Source: Labedella endophytica
GTDB taxonomy: Bacteria; Actinomycetota; Actinomycetes; Actinomycetales; Microbacteriaceae
Reading direction: 5' to 3'
Assembly (NCBI RefSeq): GCF_003990045.1
Contig: NZ_RZGZ01000002.1
Coordinates: forward strand, 1,488,001 to 1,552,000
Length of the DNA stretch: 64,000 bases
This document shows positions 17,196-25,985 of this stretch, piece after piece; position 1 is the stretch's first letter; each line of letters opens with the position of its first letter. The translations under genes were made by a program, and so were the position numbers. The notes below the pieces were generated by a model. The model did not search any database. It worked only from the letters and a program-made list of their open reading frames with translations, and had not been told where the DNA came from.

Positions 17196-18160
17196 TCGTC
17201 CTCATCACGGGAGCATCGGGATTCCTCGGCCGCGCCGTTGCCGCGGAGCTCGTCGCGGCGGGTCACGAGGTGCGGGCGCTGCAACGCCGCCCCACCGGTG
17301 TGGCCGGCGTGACCGACGTGCTCGGCTCCGTCACCGATCCGGAGCTCGTCGAGCGCGCCGTGGAGGGCGTCGAGGGCGTCGTGCACCTCGCCGCGAAGGT
17401 CTCGCTCACCGGTGACCCGCGCGAGTTCCACACCGTCAATGTCGGCGGGACGCGCCTGCTGCTCGACGCCGCCGAGCGCGCGGGCGTCTCCCGCTTCGTG
17501 CAGGTGTCCTCCCCGTCCGTCGCGCATGCGGGCTCGGCCCTCGCGGGGGTGGGCGCCGAACCCGCGTCGCCCGAGCACGCCCGAGGCGACTACGCCCGCA
17601 CGAAGGCGGAGGCGGAGCTCATCGCCCTGGCCCGCGACTCCGACGCGATGTGCGTCGTCGCCGTGCGCCCGCACCTCGTGTGGGGACCCGGGGACACACA
17701 GCTCGTGGAACGCATCGTGGACCGCGCGCGCCGCGGTCGACTCCCCCTCCTCGACGGCGGCACCGCGCTCATCGACTCGACCTACGTGGACAACGCGGCC
17801 TCGGCGATCGTCGCGGCGCTGCACCGCGCCGACGCGGCCCACGGCAGCGCGTACGTCATCACGAACGGCGAACCCCGCCCGGTCGGCGACCTCCTCGCGG
17901 GCATCTGCGTGGCGGCCGGCGTGACCCCGCCGCGCTGGAGCGTGCCCGCCGGTCTCGCTCGCGCCGCCGGCTCCGCGATCGAACGCGTGTGGGCGATCCG
18001 CCCCGGCACGGACGAGCCGCCGATGACGCGCTTCCTCGCCGAGCAGCTCTCCACCGCGCACTGGTTCGACCAGCGGGATACGCGCCGAGACCTCGACTGG
18101 GCGCCCACCGTCTCGATCGACGAGGGCCTCGCCCGCCTCGCCGCCCACTACGCCGGCTGA
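17192..18160 (+). CDS. oleD: OleD, NADPH-dependent 2-alkyl-3-ketoacid reductase
   Basis: A 322-residue extended short-chain dehydrogenase. The Rossmann motif is TGASGFLG (residues 6-13) and the active site is Tyr134 and Lys138 in YARTK. It reduces the OleA product to the 2-alkyl-3-hydroxyalkanoate used by OleC. The GTG at 17192 overlaps the oleBC stop codon, so the three genes are translationally coupled. The longer ATG at 17150 would put a basic peptide before the Rossmann strand and is rejected. A family C palindrome follows. Confidence 0.92.
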   Translation: MIVLITGASGFLGRAVAAELVAAGHEVRALQRRPTGVAGVTDVLGSVTDPELVERAVEGVEGVVHLAAKVSLTGDPREFHTVNVGGTRLLLDAAERAGVSRFVQVSSPSVAHAGSALAGVGAEPASPEHARGDYARTKAEAELIALARDSDAMCVVAVRPHLVWGPGDTQLVERIVDRARRGRLPLLDGGTALIDSTYVDNAASAIVAALHRADAAHGSAYVITNGEPRPVGDLLAGICVAAGVTPPRWSVPAGLARAAGSAIERVWAIRPGTDEPPMTRFLAEQLSTAHWFDQRDTRRDLDWAPTVSIDEGLARLAAHYAG

Positions 18161-18215
18161 TCCAGCCCTCCCGCGCATCCGGCCGCCTCCGTCGGGGCTC
18201 CTCTTGCTCAACCCC

Positions 18216-18306
18216 CGTGGAAGTGCGGACTTTCGTCGCCTCCGGGCCCGATCAGGGGACGAAAGTCCGCACTTCCACGATGGGAAGGACCGAAGTCCGC
18301 ACCTCG
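18216..18306. repeat. Palindromic repeat family C, copy 1 (bidirectional terminator)
   Basis: A perfect 22-bp stem (18216-18237 with 18258-18279) encloses a 20-base loop, followed by a degenerate third unit at 18291-18306. The core is AAGTGCGGACTTTCG. It lies between the convergent oleD and histidine kinase genes. Related elements are at 25829-25923 and 50237-50373. Confidence 0.85.
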
Positions 18307-18349
18307 CGGGGGGTGGTCGCGAGGCGACGCTCCGAAACGGCGGGGTCGG

Positions 18350-20005
18350 CTAAGCGGTCTTGTCGCGGGGGATCGCGACGGTGACGCGGGTGCCGCGCTG
18401 CGCGGCGCTCGCGACGCTCAACCGACCGCCGTGTCCGTCGATCGTGTTCTTCACCTGGGCGAGTCCGAGACCGAAGCCCTGGATCGCGTTCGCGCGGGCG
18501 AAGGGCGTCCGGTAGAAACGGTCGAACATCTGCGCTCGCTCGCCGCGATCGAGCCCGGGGCCCCGGTCGTGCACGGTCACGATGACCTCGGAGTCCGTGG
18601 TGTCCTGCTCGATCGTGATGCGCGATTCGGTCGGGCTGAACTTGATCGCGTTGGTCAGGAGTTCGACGAGCGCCTTGCGGAGCTGGACGGCGTCTCCCTG
18701 GACCCACGCAGGCGCGGTGTCGTTCCGGCGCACGTCGAGCAATTGCCCTCGAGCGGAGGCGTGCCCCGAGACCGCCACGATGGCCGTGTCCACGATGGTG
18801 CCCATGTGCACCGGCCGCGGCTCGGCGAGCGTCTCCGCCTCGGTGGCCGCGAGGAGATCGGCGATACGGTCGCGCAGGGTCTTCGTGTTGCGAGCGATCA
18901 CCTCCAGGTAGCGAGCGCTCGTCGCATCACCCTCAGGGAGCGACTCCTCGAGGAGCTCCAGGTACCCGGTCATACTCGTCAGCGGCGTGCGCAGTTCGTG
19001 CGACACGGTCGTGAGGAACTCCTCCCGGATGTCGATGGCCTGCGCGAGTTCGGTGATGTCGTAGGCGATGATCACGGTGCCGAGGAGATCGCCGTCGGGC
19101 CGGTGGACCTGGCGCGCGGACGCCATGATCGCCACCTGAGCGCCGGCGGGACCGAGCCACTCGACGTGCTCGTCGATCACCTCACCGCGGAGCGCCCGTG
19201 GGATGATCTGCTGGTCGAAGGGGATTGTCGTGGACCGGTCGGCGACGAGAACGTTCTCGCCCGCGTAGGGCGGCTCATCGAGGCGGAAGCCGACGAGCCC
19301 GGTGAGTGCCGAGGCCGAATCGTTCGCGACCACGAGCCGATTGTCGGAATCGTAGAACGCGACGCCGGCCGTCACGGTGTCGAGGATCGCACGCGACAAC
19401 AGCTCGTTGTCCTGCGAGGTGCGGAGGGCAGCGGCCTGGGAATCGTGCGCCACGAGCAACCGCTCCCGGTTCCGTCGGAGCTGCGACGAGGCGGCATTCA
19501 CGACGACCGCGACGGCGATGATGAGGGCGGGCAGCGTGATGACGTTCGCCCATTGCAGGGCGGTCGTGGGCCACGTGCCGCCGTAGGCGAACCCGTACGA
19601 GGTGATGAAGAGAGCCCCGGCCACCGCCAGCAGGACGGCCGAGCGATGGAACCCGTAGGCGAGCCACAGGATCGGGAAGATGGCGAGCATGCCGATGGAC
19701 GGGATGTCGTCGAGCAGTTCCGCCCGGATGAAGGCGACGCCGGCGATGTCGACCACGGCCACCGACATGAGGGCGTTGGGAGAGACGGTCTCCCACGGCA
19801 GCACGGCGGCCCCGAGGGAGGCCAGCGCGATCACGCCGACGCCGAGGAGGAAGACCGGACTCGTCATTGCGGCGGGCACGGCGACGGCGACGACCGCGAC
19901 GACGAAGGCCGTCGCGAGGAGCAGCGGAAGCTGCGCCCGGACGAACACGCGCAACCGGCCGCGCGGCGACCCCTCTTGCTCGAACAACGGCACGGCGACC
20001 TCCAC
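18350..20005 (-). CDS. Membrane sensor histidine kinase (orphan)
   Basis: A 551-residue sensor kinase. About six membrane segments (residues 25-180) are followed by a PAS-like domain, then the phospho-acceptor box TTVSHELRTPLTSMTGYLEL and the ATPase boxes ELLTNAIKFSP, VHDRGPGLD, FDRFYRT and GFGLGLAQVK. All catalytic boxes are intact. No response regulator gene is adjacent, so its partner is elsewhere. The start is a GTG at 20005; a GTG four codons later is also possible. The signal is unknown. Confidence 0.88.
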   Translation of the reverse strand: MEVAVPLFEQEGSPRGRLRVFVRAQLPLLLATAFVVAVVAVAVPAAMTSPVFLLGVGVIALASLGAAVLPWETVSPNALMSVAVVDIAGVAFIRAELLDDIPSIGMLAIFPILWLAYGFHRSAVLLAVAGALFITSYGFAYGGTWPTTALQWANVITLPALIIAVAVVVNAASSQLRRNRERLLVAHDSQAAALRTSQDNELLSRAILDTVTAGVAFYDSDNRLVVANDSASALTGLVGFRLDEPPYAGENVLVADRSTTIPFDQQIIPRALRGEVIDEHVEWLGPAGAQVAIMASARQVHRPDGDLLGTVIIAYDITELAQAIDIREEFLTTVSHELRTPLTSMTGYLELLEESLPEGDATSARYLEVIARNTKTLRDRIADLLAATEAETLAEPRPVHMGTIVDTAIVAVSGHASARGQLLDVRRNDTAPAWVQGDAVQLRKALVELLTNAIKFSPTESRITIEQDTTDSEVIVTVHDRGPGLDRGERAQMFDRFYRTPFARANAIQGFGLGLAQVKNTIDGHGGRLSVASAAQRGTRVTVAIPRDKTA

Positions 20006-20249
20006 GACCCCGGGCCGATCGTCAGCCCGTTGTTCCCATGATGGCGTCTTCTGCTGGCACTGTATCGATCCGCCTCGCGGCCGTGCGTCGAACGGCCACG
20101 ATTCACCATGGGCCCGGCCATGAGAGCGATGGCTCCCCCGGTGTCACCGGCACTGGGGGATGCCGAGTTGCCACCAGTGGGATGCAATGGGAGAGCCGTG
20201 TGTTCCACCGGCCGCGCCCGTGAGGCGTGACGCACGGCAGAGAGACACC

Positions 20250-20657
20250 ATGAGCATCGACCGCGTCGCCGCGACCACCGCCCCCACGTCGCCGATCGGC
20301 GCACCTGCCGCCGCCATGGGCCGCCACCGCACCGGCCGTGCCGAGCTCTTCCTCACCTGGATCGATCCGATCATCACCGGATCGCTCGTCACACCGTCCG
20401 GCCTCGCACTCGGCAACGCGGGACGCCGGACGGCACGCTCCGTGGTCGTGGACGTCCCGAACGGTCCTCAGATCGCGGTCGATCGGCTGCGGCGGAACGG
20501 ACGCATCGTCGTCGCGTCGCTGCAGGAGCCGGGCAGCGTCGCAGCGGTCGTCGCCGTCGGCACGGTCTTCGTCGATTGGACGGACCATCACGGTCAGAAC
20601 CGCTCGGCCTGGCTGCGGGTACCTCCCCTGCCGAGCCGCTTCCGCGCGAACGCGTAA
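20250..20657 (+). CDS. Hypothetical protein
   Basis: A 135-residue protein with no recognised domain. The middle part (residues about 45-125) looks like a small beta-rich fold, with SVVVDVPNGPQIAVDRL and VAVGTVFVDWTDHHG. The ATG at 20250 follows a weak GCAGAGAG ribosome site; an upstream ATG at 20160 would add unstructured sequence. It converges on the siderophore-interacting protein gene with only three bases between stops and no terminator. I am fairly sure it is coding because the opposite frames are poor. Confidence 0.6.
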   Translation: MSIDRVAATTAPTSPIGAPAAAMGRHRTGRAELFLTWIDPIITGSLVTPSGLALGNAGRRTARSVVVDVPNGPQIAVDRLRRNGRIVVASLQEPGSVAAVVAVGTVFVDWTDHHGQNRSAWLRVPPLPSRFRANA

Positions 20658-20660
20658 GAG

Positions 20661-21632
20661 TCATCCGCCGAGTTCCGCGCGGCCCTCTCGCCAGTAGCCC
20701 ATGAAGGCGACGGAGCGGCGGTCGACGCCGAGCTCCGACACGAGGAGCCGGCGGAGCATCTTGATGACGCTCGCCTCGCCCGCGAGCCACGCGTAGAACG
20801 GGGCGCGGTCACCGAGCGCGGCGCCACCGGTCGCGGAGACGGGCACCTCCCACAGCAGGCCGCGGTCGATGTCGACGTCTTCGAGAGGCGCGTTCGCGAT
20901 GCGCTCGGCGCGCGCGATGAGTTCGCACTCCTCGAGCACGCGCGGGGCACGCTTCCTCAGTTCCGGCGCAAGCAGGGTTCCCACCTTCGCGTCGCCCCGG
21001 GCGAGTACGACGACCTCGACGTGCTCGGGCTTCGAGCCGATGACCACCGCGTCGTCGATGTGCGGCACCTCGATCACGGCGACGCCGCACGCGTCGGCGG
21101 GCAGACGCTCGAGGATGCCGGCGATCGCGGGGGCGGCCGTCTCGTCGCCCGCGAGCAGCACGCGGTCGACCGTCTCCGGGGCGTGCCAGTCCACTCCACC
21201 GTGCACGTCGGGGTAGTGCGCGCACGGCGCGTTCACGATGATGCGGTCGCCGGGCTGCGCGTCGAGCGCCCAGGACGAGGCCGGACCGAGGCGGCCGTGG
21301 ATCGCGATGTCCACGTCGAACTCGGCGACGCCCGACCGCACCTCGCGGATCGTGTAGGTACGCATGGGCATGCGCTTCTCGTCGGGCAGTTCGCGCCAGC
21401 GCTGGTACCAGGTGGTCGGCTCGAGCGAGAAGTCGTCGACCCCGGCCGTCTCCGTGGGGAGCAGGAACTTGATGCGCTGGTCGTGGCGGTTGTCGGCGAT
21501 ACCGTCGCACAGCGGCCCCGTGAACGTGACGCGGCGGTACGTCGGGCTGATCGCGACGATCCGTTTGACCTCGACCTCGAAGAGGCGGAAGGGGATCGGG
21601 GCGGTGTCGGTCCGGTCGTCGATAAGCGTCAT
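20661..21632 (-). CDS. Siderophore-interacting protein (NAD(P)H ferric-siderophore reductase)
   Basis: A 323-residue flavoprotein of the SIP (ViuB/YqjH) family. It has RTYTIRE for FAD binding, HGRLGPASSWAL, VLLAGDETAAPAIAGILERL for the pyridine-nucleotide site, and FYAWLAGEASVIKMLRR. It reduces ferric siderophores in the cytoplasm to release iron. A DtxR/IdeR-type iron box begins three bases before its start codon. It probably works with the iron-regulated importer at 40.2-42.3 kb. Confidence 0.9.
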   Translation of the reverse strand: MTLIDDRTDTAPIPFRLFEVEVKRIVAISPTYRRVTFTGPLCDGIADNRHDQRIKFLLPTETAGVDDFSLEPTTWYQRWRELPDEKRMPMRTYTIREVRSGVAEFDVDIAIHGRLGPASSWALDAQPGDRIIVNAPCAHYPDVHGGVDWHAPETVDRVLLAGDETAAPAIAGILERLPADACGVAVIEVPHIDDAVVIGSKPEHVEVVVLARGDAKVGTLLAPELRKRAPRVLEECELIARAERIANAPLEDVDIDRGLLWEVPVSATGGAALGDRAPFYAWLAGEASVIKMLRRLLVSELGVDRRSVAFMGYWREGRAELGG

Positions 21633-21634
21633 GG

Positions 21635-21653
21635 TAAGGAAAGCCTAACCTGA
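21635..21653 (-). promoter_or_regulatory. DtxR/IdeR-type iron box
   Basis: On the minus strand the 19 bases match the iron-box consensus TTAGGTTAGGCTAACCTAA at 15 positions. The box overlaps a -10-like TAGGCT nine bases before the SIP start, so iron-loaded repressor would block transcription. Confidence 0.8.
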
Positions 21654-21691
21654 CGAGGCCGGACGCGCTAGGGCACCGGTGATCCCCACCC

Positions 21692-22753
21692 TCACTCCAC
21701 CCAGGTGCCGCTCTCGAGGAAACGCTCCATCCGTTCGCGATGCGGAGCCAGATCCCATCCCCGTGCGCTCACCCAGTCGTCGTCGTAGTAGGTGCCCGCG
21801 TAGCGCGCCCCTCCGTCGCAGATGAGCGTCACGATGCTGCCCTGCTCGCCCGCCGCCCGCATGCGCGCGATGAGCCGGAACGCACCGACGAGGTTCGTGC
21901 CCGTGGATCCGCCGGCCCAGTGGAGCGTGCGCTCGCGCAGGAGCCGGACGGCCGCGATCGAGGCCGCATCGGGGACCTGCAGCATCTCGTCGATCACCCC
22001 GGGGACGAACGACGGTTCGACGCGCGGGCGACCGATCCCCTCGATCCGGCTCGGCGTGCCCGTCGTGTGCCCCGCGTCCCCGTCGCGCCATCCGCCGAAG
22101 AAGGCGGAGCCCTCCGGATCGACGACCGCGACGCGCGTCGCGTGGCGGCGGTACTTCACGTAGCGGCCGAAGGTCGCGCTCGTCCCGCCCGTCCCCGCCC
22201 CGACGACGATCCAGCTCGGGATGGGGTGCCGCTCCAAGGCGAGCTGGGAGAACACGCTCTCGGCGATGTTGTTGTTCCCCCGCCAGTCGGTGGCCCGTTC
22301 GGCGTACGTGAACTGATCGAGGTAGTACCCGCCGCACTCGGCCGCGAGCCGCTCGGCCTCGCCGTACATGTCCGACCCGGGTTCGACGTAGTGACAGCGA
22401 CCGCCGGCGAACTCGATCAGCTGGATCTTCTCAGGGCTCGTCGAGCGCGGGACGACGGTGAGGAACGGCAGGCCGAGCATCCGGGCGAAGTACGCCTCCG
22501 AGACGGCCGTCGATCCGCTGGACGCCTCGACGAGCGTCGTGCCCTCGTGGATGCGACCGTTCACGAGGCCGTAGAGGATGAGCGACCGCGCGAGTCGGTG
22601 CTTGAGCGAACCCGTCGGGTGCACCGACTCGTCCTTGAGATAGAGGTCGATCCCCCACTCTCTCGGCAGCGGGAAGATGTGGAGGTGCGTGTCGGCGCTG
22701 CGCGTGGCGTCGGCTTCCAGCAGGGCGATCGCGGTACTGGTCCAGGAGCTCAC
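21692..22753 (-). CDS. PLP-dependent cysteine-synthase-like enzyme (cysteine desulfhydrase type)
   Basis: A 353-residue fold-type II PLP enzyme. The PLP lysine is in [13 protein letters not shown], the substrate loop is [15 protein letters not shown], the glycine-rich phosphate loop is VGAGTGGTS, and [10 protein letters not shown] is near the end. These match the actinobacterial group that includes the cysteine desulfhydrase Cds1, though assignment within the family is uncertain. I chose the GTG at 22753: TACCCT lies seven bases upstream and the N-terminus becomes [15 protein letters not shown]. The ATG at 22789 has no ribosome site or promoter. Confidence 0.8.
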   Translation of the reverse strand: MSSWTSTAIALLEADATRSADTHLHIFPLPREWGIDLYLKDESVHPTGSLKHRLARSLILYGLVNGRIHEGTTLVEASSGSTAVSEAYFARMLGLPFLTVVPRSTSPEKIQLIEFAGGRCHYVEPGSDMYGEAERLAAECGGYYLDQFTYAERATDWRGNNNIAESVFSQLALERHPIPSWIVVGAGTGGTSATFGRYVKYRRHATRVAVVDPEGSAFFGGWRDGDAGHTTGTPSRIEGIGRPRVEPSFVPGVIDEMLQVPDAASIAAVRLLRERTLHWAGGSTGTNLVGAFRLIARMRAAGEQGSIVTLICDGGARYAGTYYDDDWVSARGWDLAPHRERMERFLESGTWVE

Positions 22754-22820
22754 CCTCTCGAGGGTACTCGCGGGCCGGGCTCGATCCATGGGCGGCCGAG
22801 GCGAGGTGGAGACCGGGCGG

Positions 22821-23837
22821 TCAGCGCTCCGCCGCCGGCGCGCTCTCGCGCAGCACGAGACGGTGGCCGACGGTGACGTGCCGACCCGGGCCGTCGAAGC
22901 CGTCGAGGCGCTCGAGGACGAGGTCGAGCGCGCGCTCCGCGAGGGCCCGGGTGTCGGGGGCGACCGAGGTGAGGCTCGGGTCGGTGCTCTCGCCGAGGTC
23001 GATGGCGTCCCAGCCGATCACGGTGACGTCGCCGGGCACGTCGAGTCCGCGGCGACGCAGGGCGCGGAGGGCCCCGATCGCGGCGAGGTCCTCCCGGCAG
23101 AGGAGCGCGTCCACCCGGAGTCCGCCGTCGAGGGCGGCGCCGAGCGCGGCTTCCGCGTCAACGGCGTCGCCGACGGACCGCGGCACGAGGAGCGCGGGGT
23201 CGTGCTCCAATCCGGCGGCGGCGAGCGCCATCCGATATCCCTCGAGCCGGAGCTCCGAGGTGCGCGACAGCGTGCCCGTCTCGTGCCCGAGGAAACCGAT
23301 GCGCGTGCGGCCGGAGGCCACGAGGTGGCGGACGGCCTCCTCGGCGGCTGCGACGTTGTCGATCGCCACCTGGTCGGTGTCGGCGGGCTGCGGGTCCTCG
23401 CCGAGGAAGACCACGTGCATCCCGCGCCGCTGCTCGTCGAGCCGGGCGGCGGAGAGCGCCTGCGGATGCATCACGAGTCCGTCGACGATGCCGGCCTCGC
23501 GGTCGTGGAGCACGGCGCGCTCACCCTCCTCCGTGCCGCCCGTCTCCGAGAGCAGCAGGCGGTAGCCGCGGTCCTCCGCGACGCGGGCGAACACGTGCGC
23601 GAGTTCCGCGAAGTACGGTCGCCGCAAATCGGGGAACGCGAGCCCGAGCATGCGGGAGCGGCCCGTGGCGAGGTTACGGCCGATGCGGTTGGGCCGGTAG
23701 CCGAGTTCGTCGACCGCGGTCTGGACCCGTTCGCGCATCGCGGGACTGACGTGCCGGTAGCCGCGCACCACGTTGGACACGGTCTTCATCGAGACGCCGG
23801 CGCGCTCGGCGACGTCCTGGAGCGTGACCCGATGCAT
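22821..23837 (-). CDS. LacI-family transcriptional repressor
   Basis: A 338-residue regulator. The N-terminal helix-turn-helix [20 protein letters not shown] and hinge [15 protein letters not shown] precede a periplasmic-binding-protein-like effector domain ([17 protein letters not shown] onward). TATCCT lies six bases before its ATG, so it is probably leaderless. It is divergent from a GH2 glycosidase; a perfect 16-bp LacI-type operator lies between them. The effector is likely the sugar released by that enzyme. Confidence 0.92.
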   Translation of the reverse strand: MHRVTLQDVAERAGVSMKTVSNVVRGYRHVSPAMRERVQTAVDELGYRPNRIGRNLATGRSRMLGLAFPDLRRPYFAELAHVFARVAEDRGYRLLLSETGGTEEGERAVLHDREAGIVDGLVMHPQALSAARLDEQRRGMHVVFLGEDPQPADTDQVAIDNVAAAEEAVRHLVASGRTRIGFLGHETGTLSRTSELRLEGYRMALAAAGLEHDPALLVPRSVGDAVDAEAALGAALDGGLRVDALLCREDLAAIGALRALRRRGLDVPGDVTVIGWDAIDLGESTDPSLTSVAPDTRALAERALDLVLERLDGFDGPGRHVTVGHRLVLRESAPAAER

Positions 23838-23852
23838 CCTCGAAGGATACCG

Positions 23853-23880
23853 TTGACGACTCTTTACAGCGCTGTAAACT
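23853..23880 (+). promoter_or_regulatory. Promoter of the GH2 gene
   Basis: TTGACG (23853-23858) and TAAACT (23875-23880) are separated by 16 bases. The -10 ends seven bases before the ATG at 23888, with no ribosome site, so the transcript is predicted to be leaderless. The LacI gene's own -10 (TATCCT, 23844-23849, minus strand) lies next to it. Confidence 0.7.
23863..23878. promoter_or_regulatory. LacI-type operator
   Basis: The 16-bp perfect palindrome TTTACAGCGCTGTAAA with a central CG is the classic shape of a LacI-family operator. It fills the spacer and -10 of the GH2 promoter and lies just behind the divergent lacI-type promoter, so one bound dimer could repress both genes. Confidence 0.85.
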
Positions 23881-23887
23881 CGTACTC

Positions 23888-25762
23888 ATGACTTCCGACG
23901 ACGCGTCACCCCGGTCCGCCCCGACCTCCGCTCCCTTCCGTGCAACCCAGCAGGACGGCTCGTACCCCCGTCCGCAGCTCGTGCGCGAACAGTGGGCCGA
24001 CCTCGACGGGACCTGGTCGTTCCGCCACGACGACTCCTCCGTCGGGCTCGCCGCCGGGTGGGCGGGCGGCTTCGGAGAGGCGCGCGACATCGTCGTGCCG
24101 TTCCCGCCGGAATCGACGGCCTCCGGCATCGCCGAGCCCGGGTTCCACCCCGTGGTCTGGTACGCGCGCACGATCACCCGCGGCGACCTCGACGACGCCG
24201 GCCTCTCCTCCGACGCACCGCGCGTGGTGCTGCACTTCGGCGCGGTCGACTACCGCGCGAGCGTGTGGATCGACGGCGCGTTCGCGGGCGAACACGAGGG
24301 CGGACACACCCCGTTCTCCTTCGACGTCACCGCGCTCGTCGTCGGCGACGACGGTGAGAGCGACATCGAGCACACGCTCGTGGTGCGCGCCGAGGACGAC
24401 CCGCACGACCTCACGCAGCCGCGCGGCAAGCAGGACTGGCACGAGCAGGCCCACGCGATCTGGTACCGCCGCACCACCGGGATCTGGCAGACCGTCTGGC
24501 TCGAGGCCGTCGCCGAGACGTCGATCCGCTCCCTGCGGTGGGTGCCGCTCGATCACGCGCGCATCGAGCTCGGCGTCGCCTTCCGTGGCGCCGCTCCCGC
24601 GGGATCGCGCGTGCGTGTCGCTCTCTGGTGGGACGAACGCGGGGAGGACCTCGGCACGGTCGAATCGACCATGTCCGTCGGTGCCGACACCTTCGATCTC
24701 GTCATCCCCGTGGTGCGGCAGTCGAACGGGCAGGGTGAGGACGAGCTCCACTGGTCGCCGGAGAAGCCCCGCCTCATCGACGCCACCGTGTCGCTCATCA
24801 CCCCGACGGGCGAGGAGATCGACGTGGTCGCGTCCTATCTCGGTCTGCGAACCGTGGGCGTCGGCGAGGGGGCGTTCCTCCTCAACAGCCTCCCGTACGA
24901 CGTGCGATCCGTCCTGAACCAGGGCTTCTGGCCCGAGTCCCACATCGCCGCACCGACGCGAGAGACGCACCGTCGGGAGGTGGAGCTCATCAAGGAGCTC
25001 GGCTTCAACGCGGCGCGACTGCACCAGAAGATCGAGGATCCCCGCTTCCTCTTCTGGGCAGACCGGCTCGGGTTGCTCGTGTGGGGCGAGACCCCGGGCG
25101 CCTACGCGTTCTCCCCCACCGCCGTGCAGCGACTGATGCGCGAGTGGATGGACGCGGTGGAGCGCGACGTGTCGCACCCGTCGATCGTCACGTGGGTACC
25201 GGTGAACGAGAGCTGGGGAGTGCAGCACATCGACGCGGACCGGTCGCAGCAGGCGTACGCCCGCTCGCTCGCGGACGTGACCCGGGCGCTCGATCCGTCC
25301 CGTCCCGTCGTCTCGAACGACGGGTGGGAGCACCCCGCCTCCGACATCCTCACGGTGCACGACTACGAGGGCGATGGCGCGGTGCTCGCGGCGACCTACG
25401 CGGACGAGGACGCGCGGCGGCGACTCCTCACGGGCCGCGGGCCGGCAGGACGCCGCATCCTCGTGGGAGAGGCGACGGATACCGGGCAGCCGGTCATGCT
25501 CACCGAGTTCGGCGGCGTCACCTACCAGCCGGGCGCAGCGCGCGAGGACGGCTGGGGCTACACCGCGGCCTCCGACGGCGACGACTGGATCGCCCGCATC
25601 GGGGCGCTCTACGACGGCATCCGCGCGAGCTCGTTCCTCGTCGGGTCCTGCTACACCCAGTTCACGGACACGATGCAGGAGACCAACGGACTGCTGACCG
25701 CCGACCGCGAACCGAAGGTCCCGATCGAGCAGATCCGCCGCGCCGTCACGGGCCGCGACTGA
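23888..25762 (+). CDS. Glycoside hydrolase family 2 enzyme
   Basis: A 624-residue retaining glycosidase. The N-terminal jelly-roll sugar-binding domain (DLDGTWSFRHDD, VVWYARTI), an immunoglobulin-like domain and a TIM barrel come in the order of GH2. The acid/base Glu441 is in WVPVNESWG and the nucleophile Glu540 in MLTEFGG. It has no signal peptide, so it acts in the cytoplasm on imported oligosaccharide. Beta-galactosidase, beta-glucuronidase or beta-mannosidase activity cannot be separated by eye. Repressed by the divergent LacI regulator, as inferred from the operator. Confidence 0.9.
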   Translation: MTSDDASPRSAPTSAPFRATQQDGSYPRPQLVREQWADLDGTWSFRHDDSSVGLAAGWAGGFGEARDIVVPFPPESTASGIAEPGFHPVVWYARTITRGDLDDAGLSSDAPRVVLHFGAVDYRASVWIDGAFAGEHEGGHTPFSFDVTALVVGDDGESDIEHTLVVRAEDDPHDLTQPRGKQDWHEQAHAIWYRRTTGIWQTVWLEAVAETSIRSLRWVPLDHARIELGVAFRGAAPAGSRVRVALWWDERGEDLGTVESTMSVGADTFDLVIPVVRQSNGQGEDELHWSPEKPRLIDATVSLITPTGEEIDVVASYLGLRTVGVGEGAFLLNSLPYDVRSVLNQGFWPESHIAAPTRETHRREVELIKELGFNAARLHQKIEDPRFLFWADRLGLLVWGETPGAYAFSPTAVQRLMREWMDAVERDVSHPSIVTWVPVNESWGVQHIDADRSQQAYARSLADVTRALDPSRPVVSNDGWEHPASDILTVHDYEGDGAVLAATYADEDARRRLLTGRGPAGRRILVGEATDTGQPVMLTEFGGVTYQPGAAREDGWGYTAASDGDDWIARIGALYDGIRASSFLVGSCYTQFTDTMQETNGLLTADREPKVPIEQIRRAVTGRD

Positions 25763-25828
25763 CGGGGACGGCTCCACTCCCCCTTGCCCGCTGCTCTCCC
25801 TCGCCCGCTGCTCCCCCTTTCTCCCCCG

Positions 25829-25923
25829 CGAAGTGCGGACTTTCGTCGCCAATTCCCTCGAATCGGGGACGAAAGTCCGCACTTCGGCGAAGGAGGGAAC
25901 GAAAGTCCGCACTTCGGCGAAGG
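25829..25923. repeat. Palindromic repeat family C, copy 2 (bidirectional terminator)
   Basis: A perfect 19-bp stem (25829-25847 with 25868-25886) is followed by a direct copy of its right arm (25900-25923). It separates the convergent GH2 and Gfo/Idh genes. The core AAGTGCGGACTTTCG is the same as at 18216 and 50237. Confidence 0.85.
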
Positions 25924-25985
25924 TCGGGGTCGGGTCGGGGCATAGCGCGCGCCGGTGTCGCGCGCGGCCCGCTGATCCTGCGCAG

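Noticed and set aside
20103-20249. Possible riboswitch before the hypothetical gene at 20250
   Set aside because: Some short complementary segments are present but I could match no known riboswitch core, and the gene gives no ligand hint.
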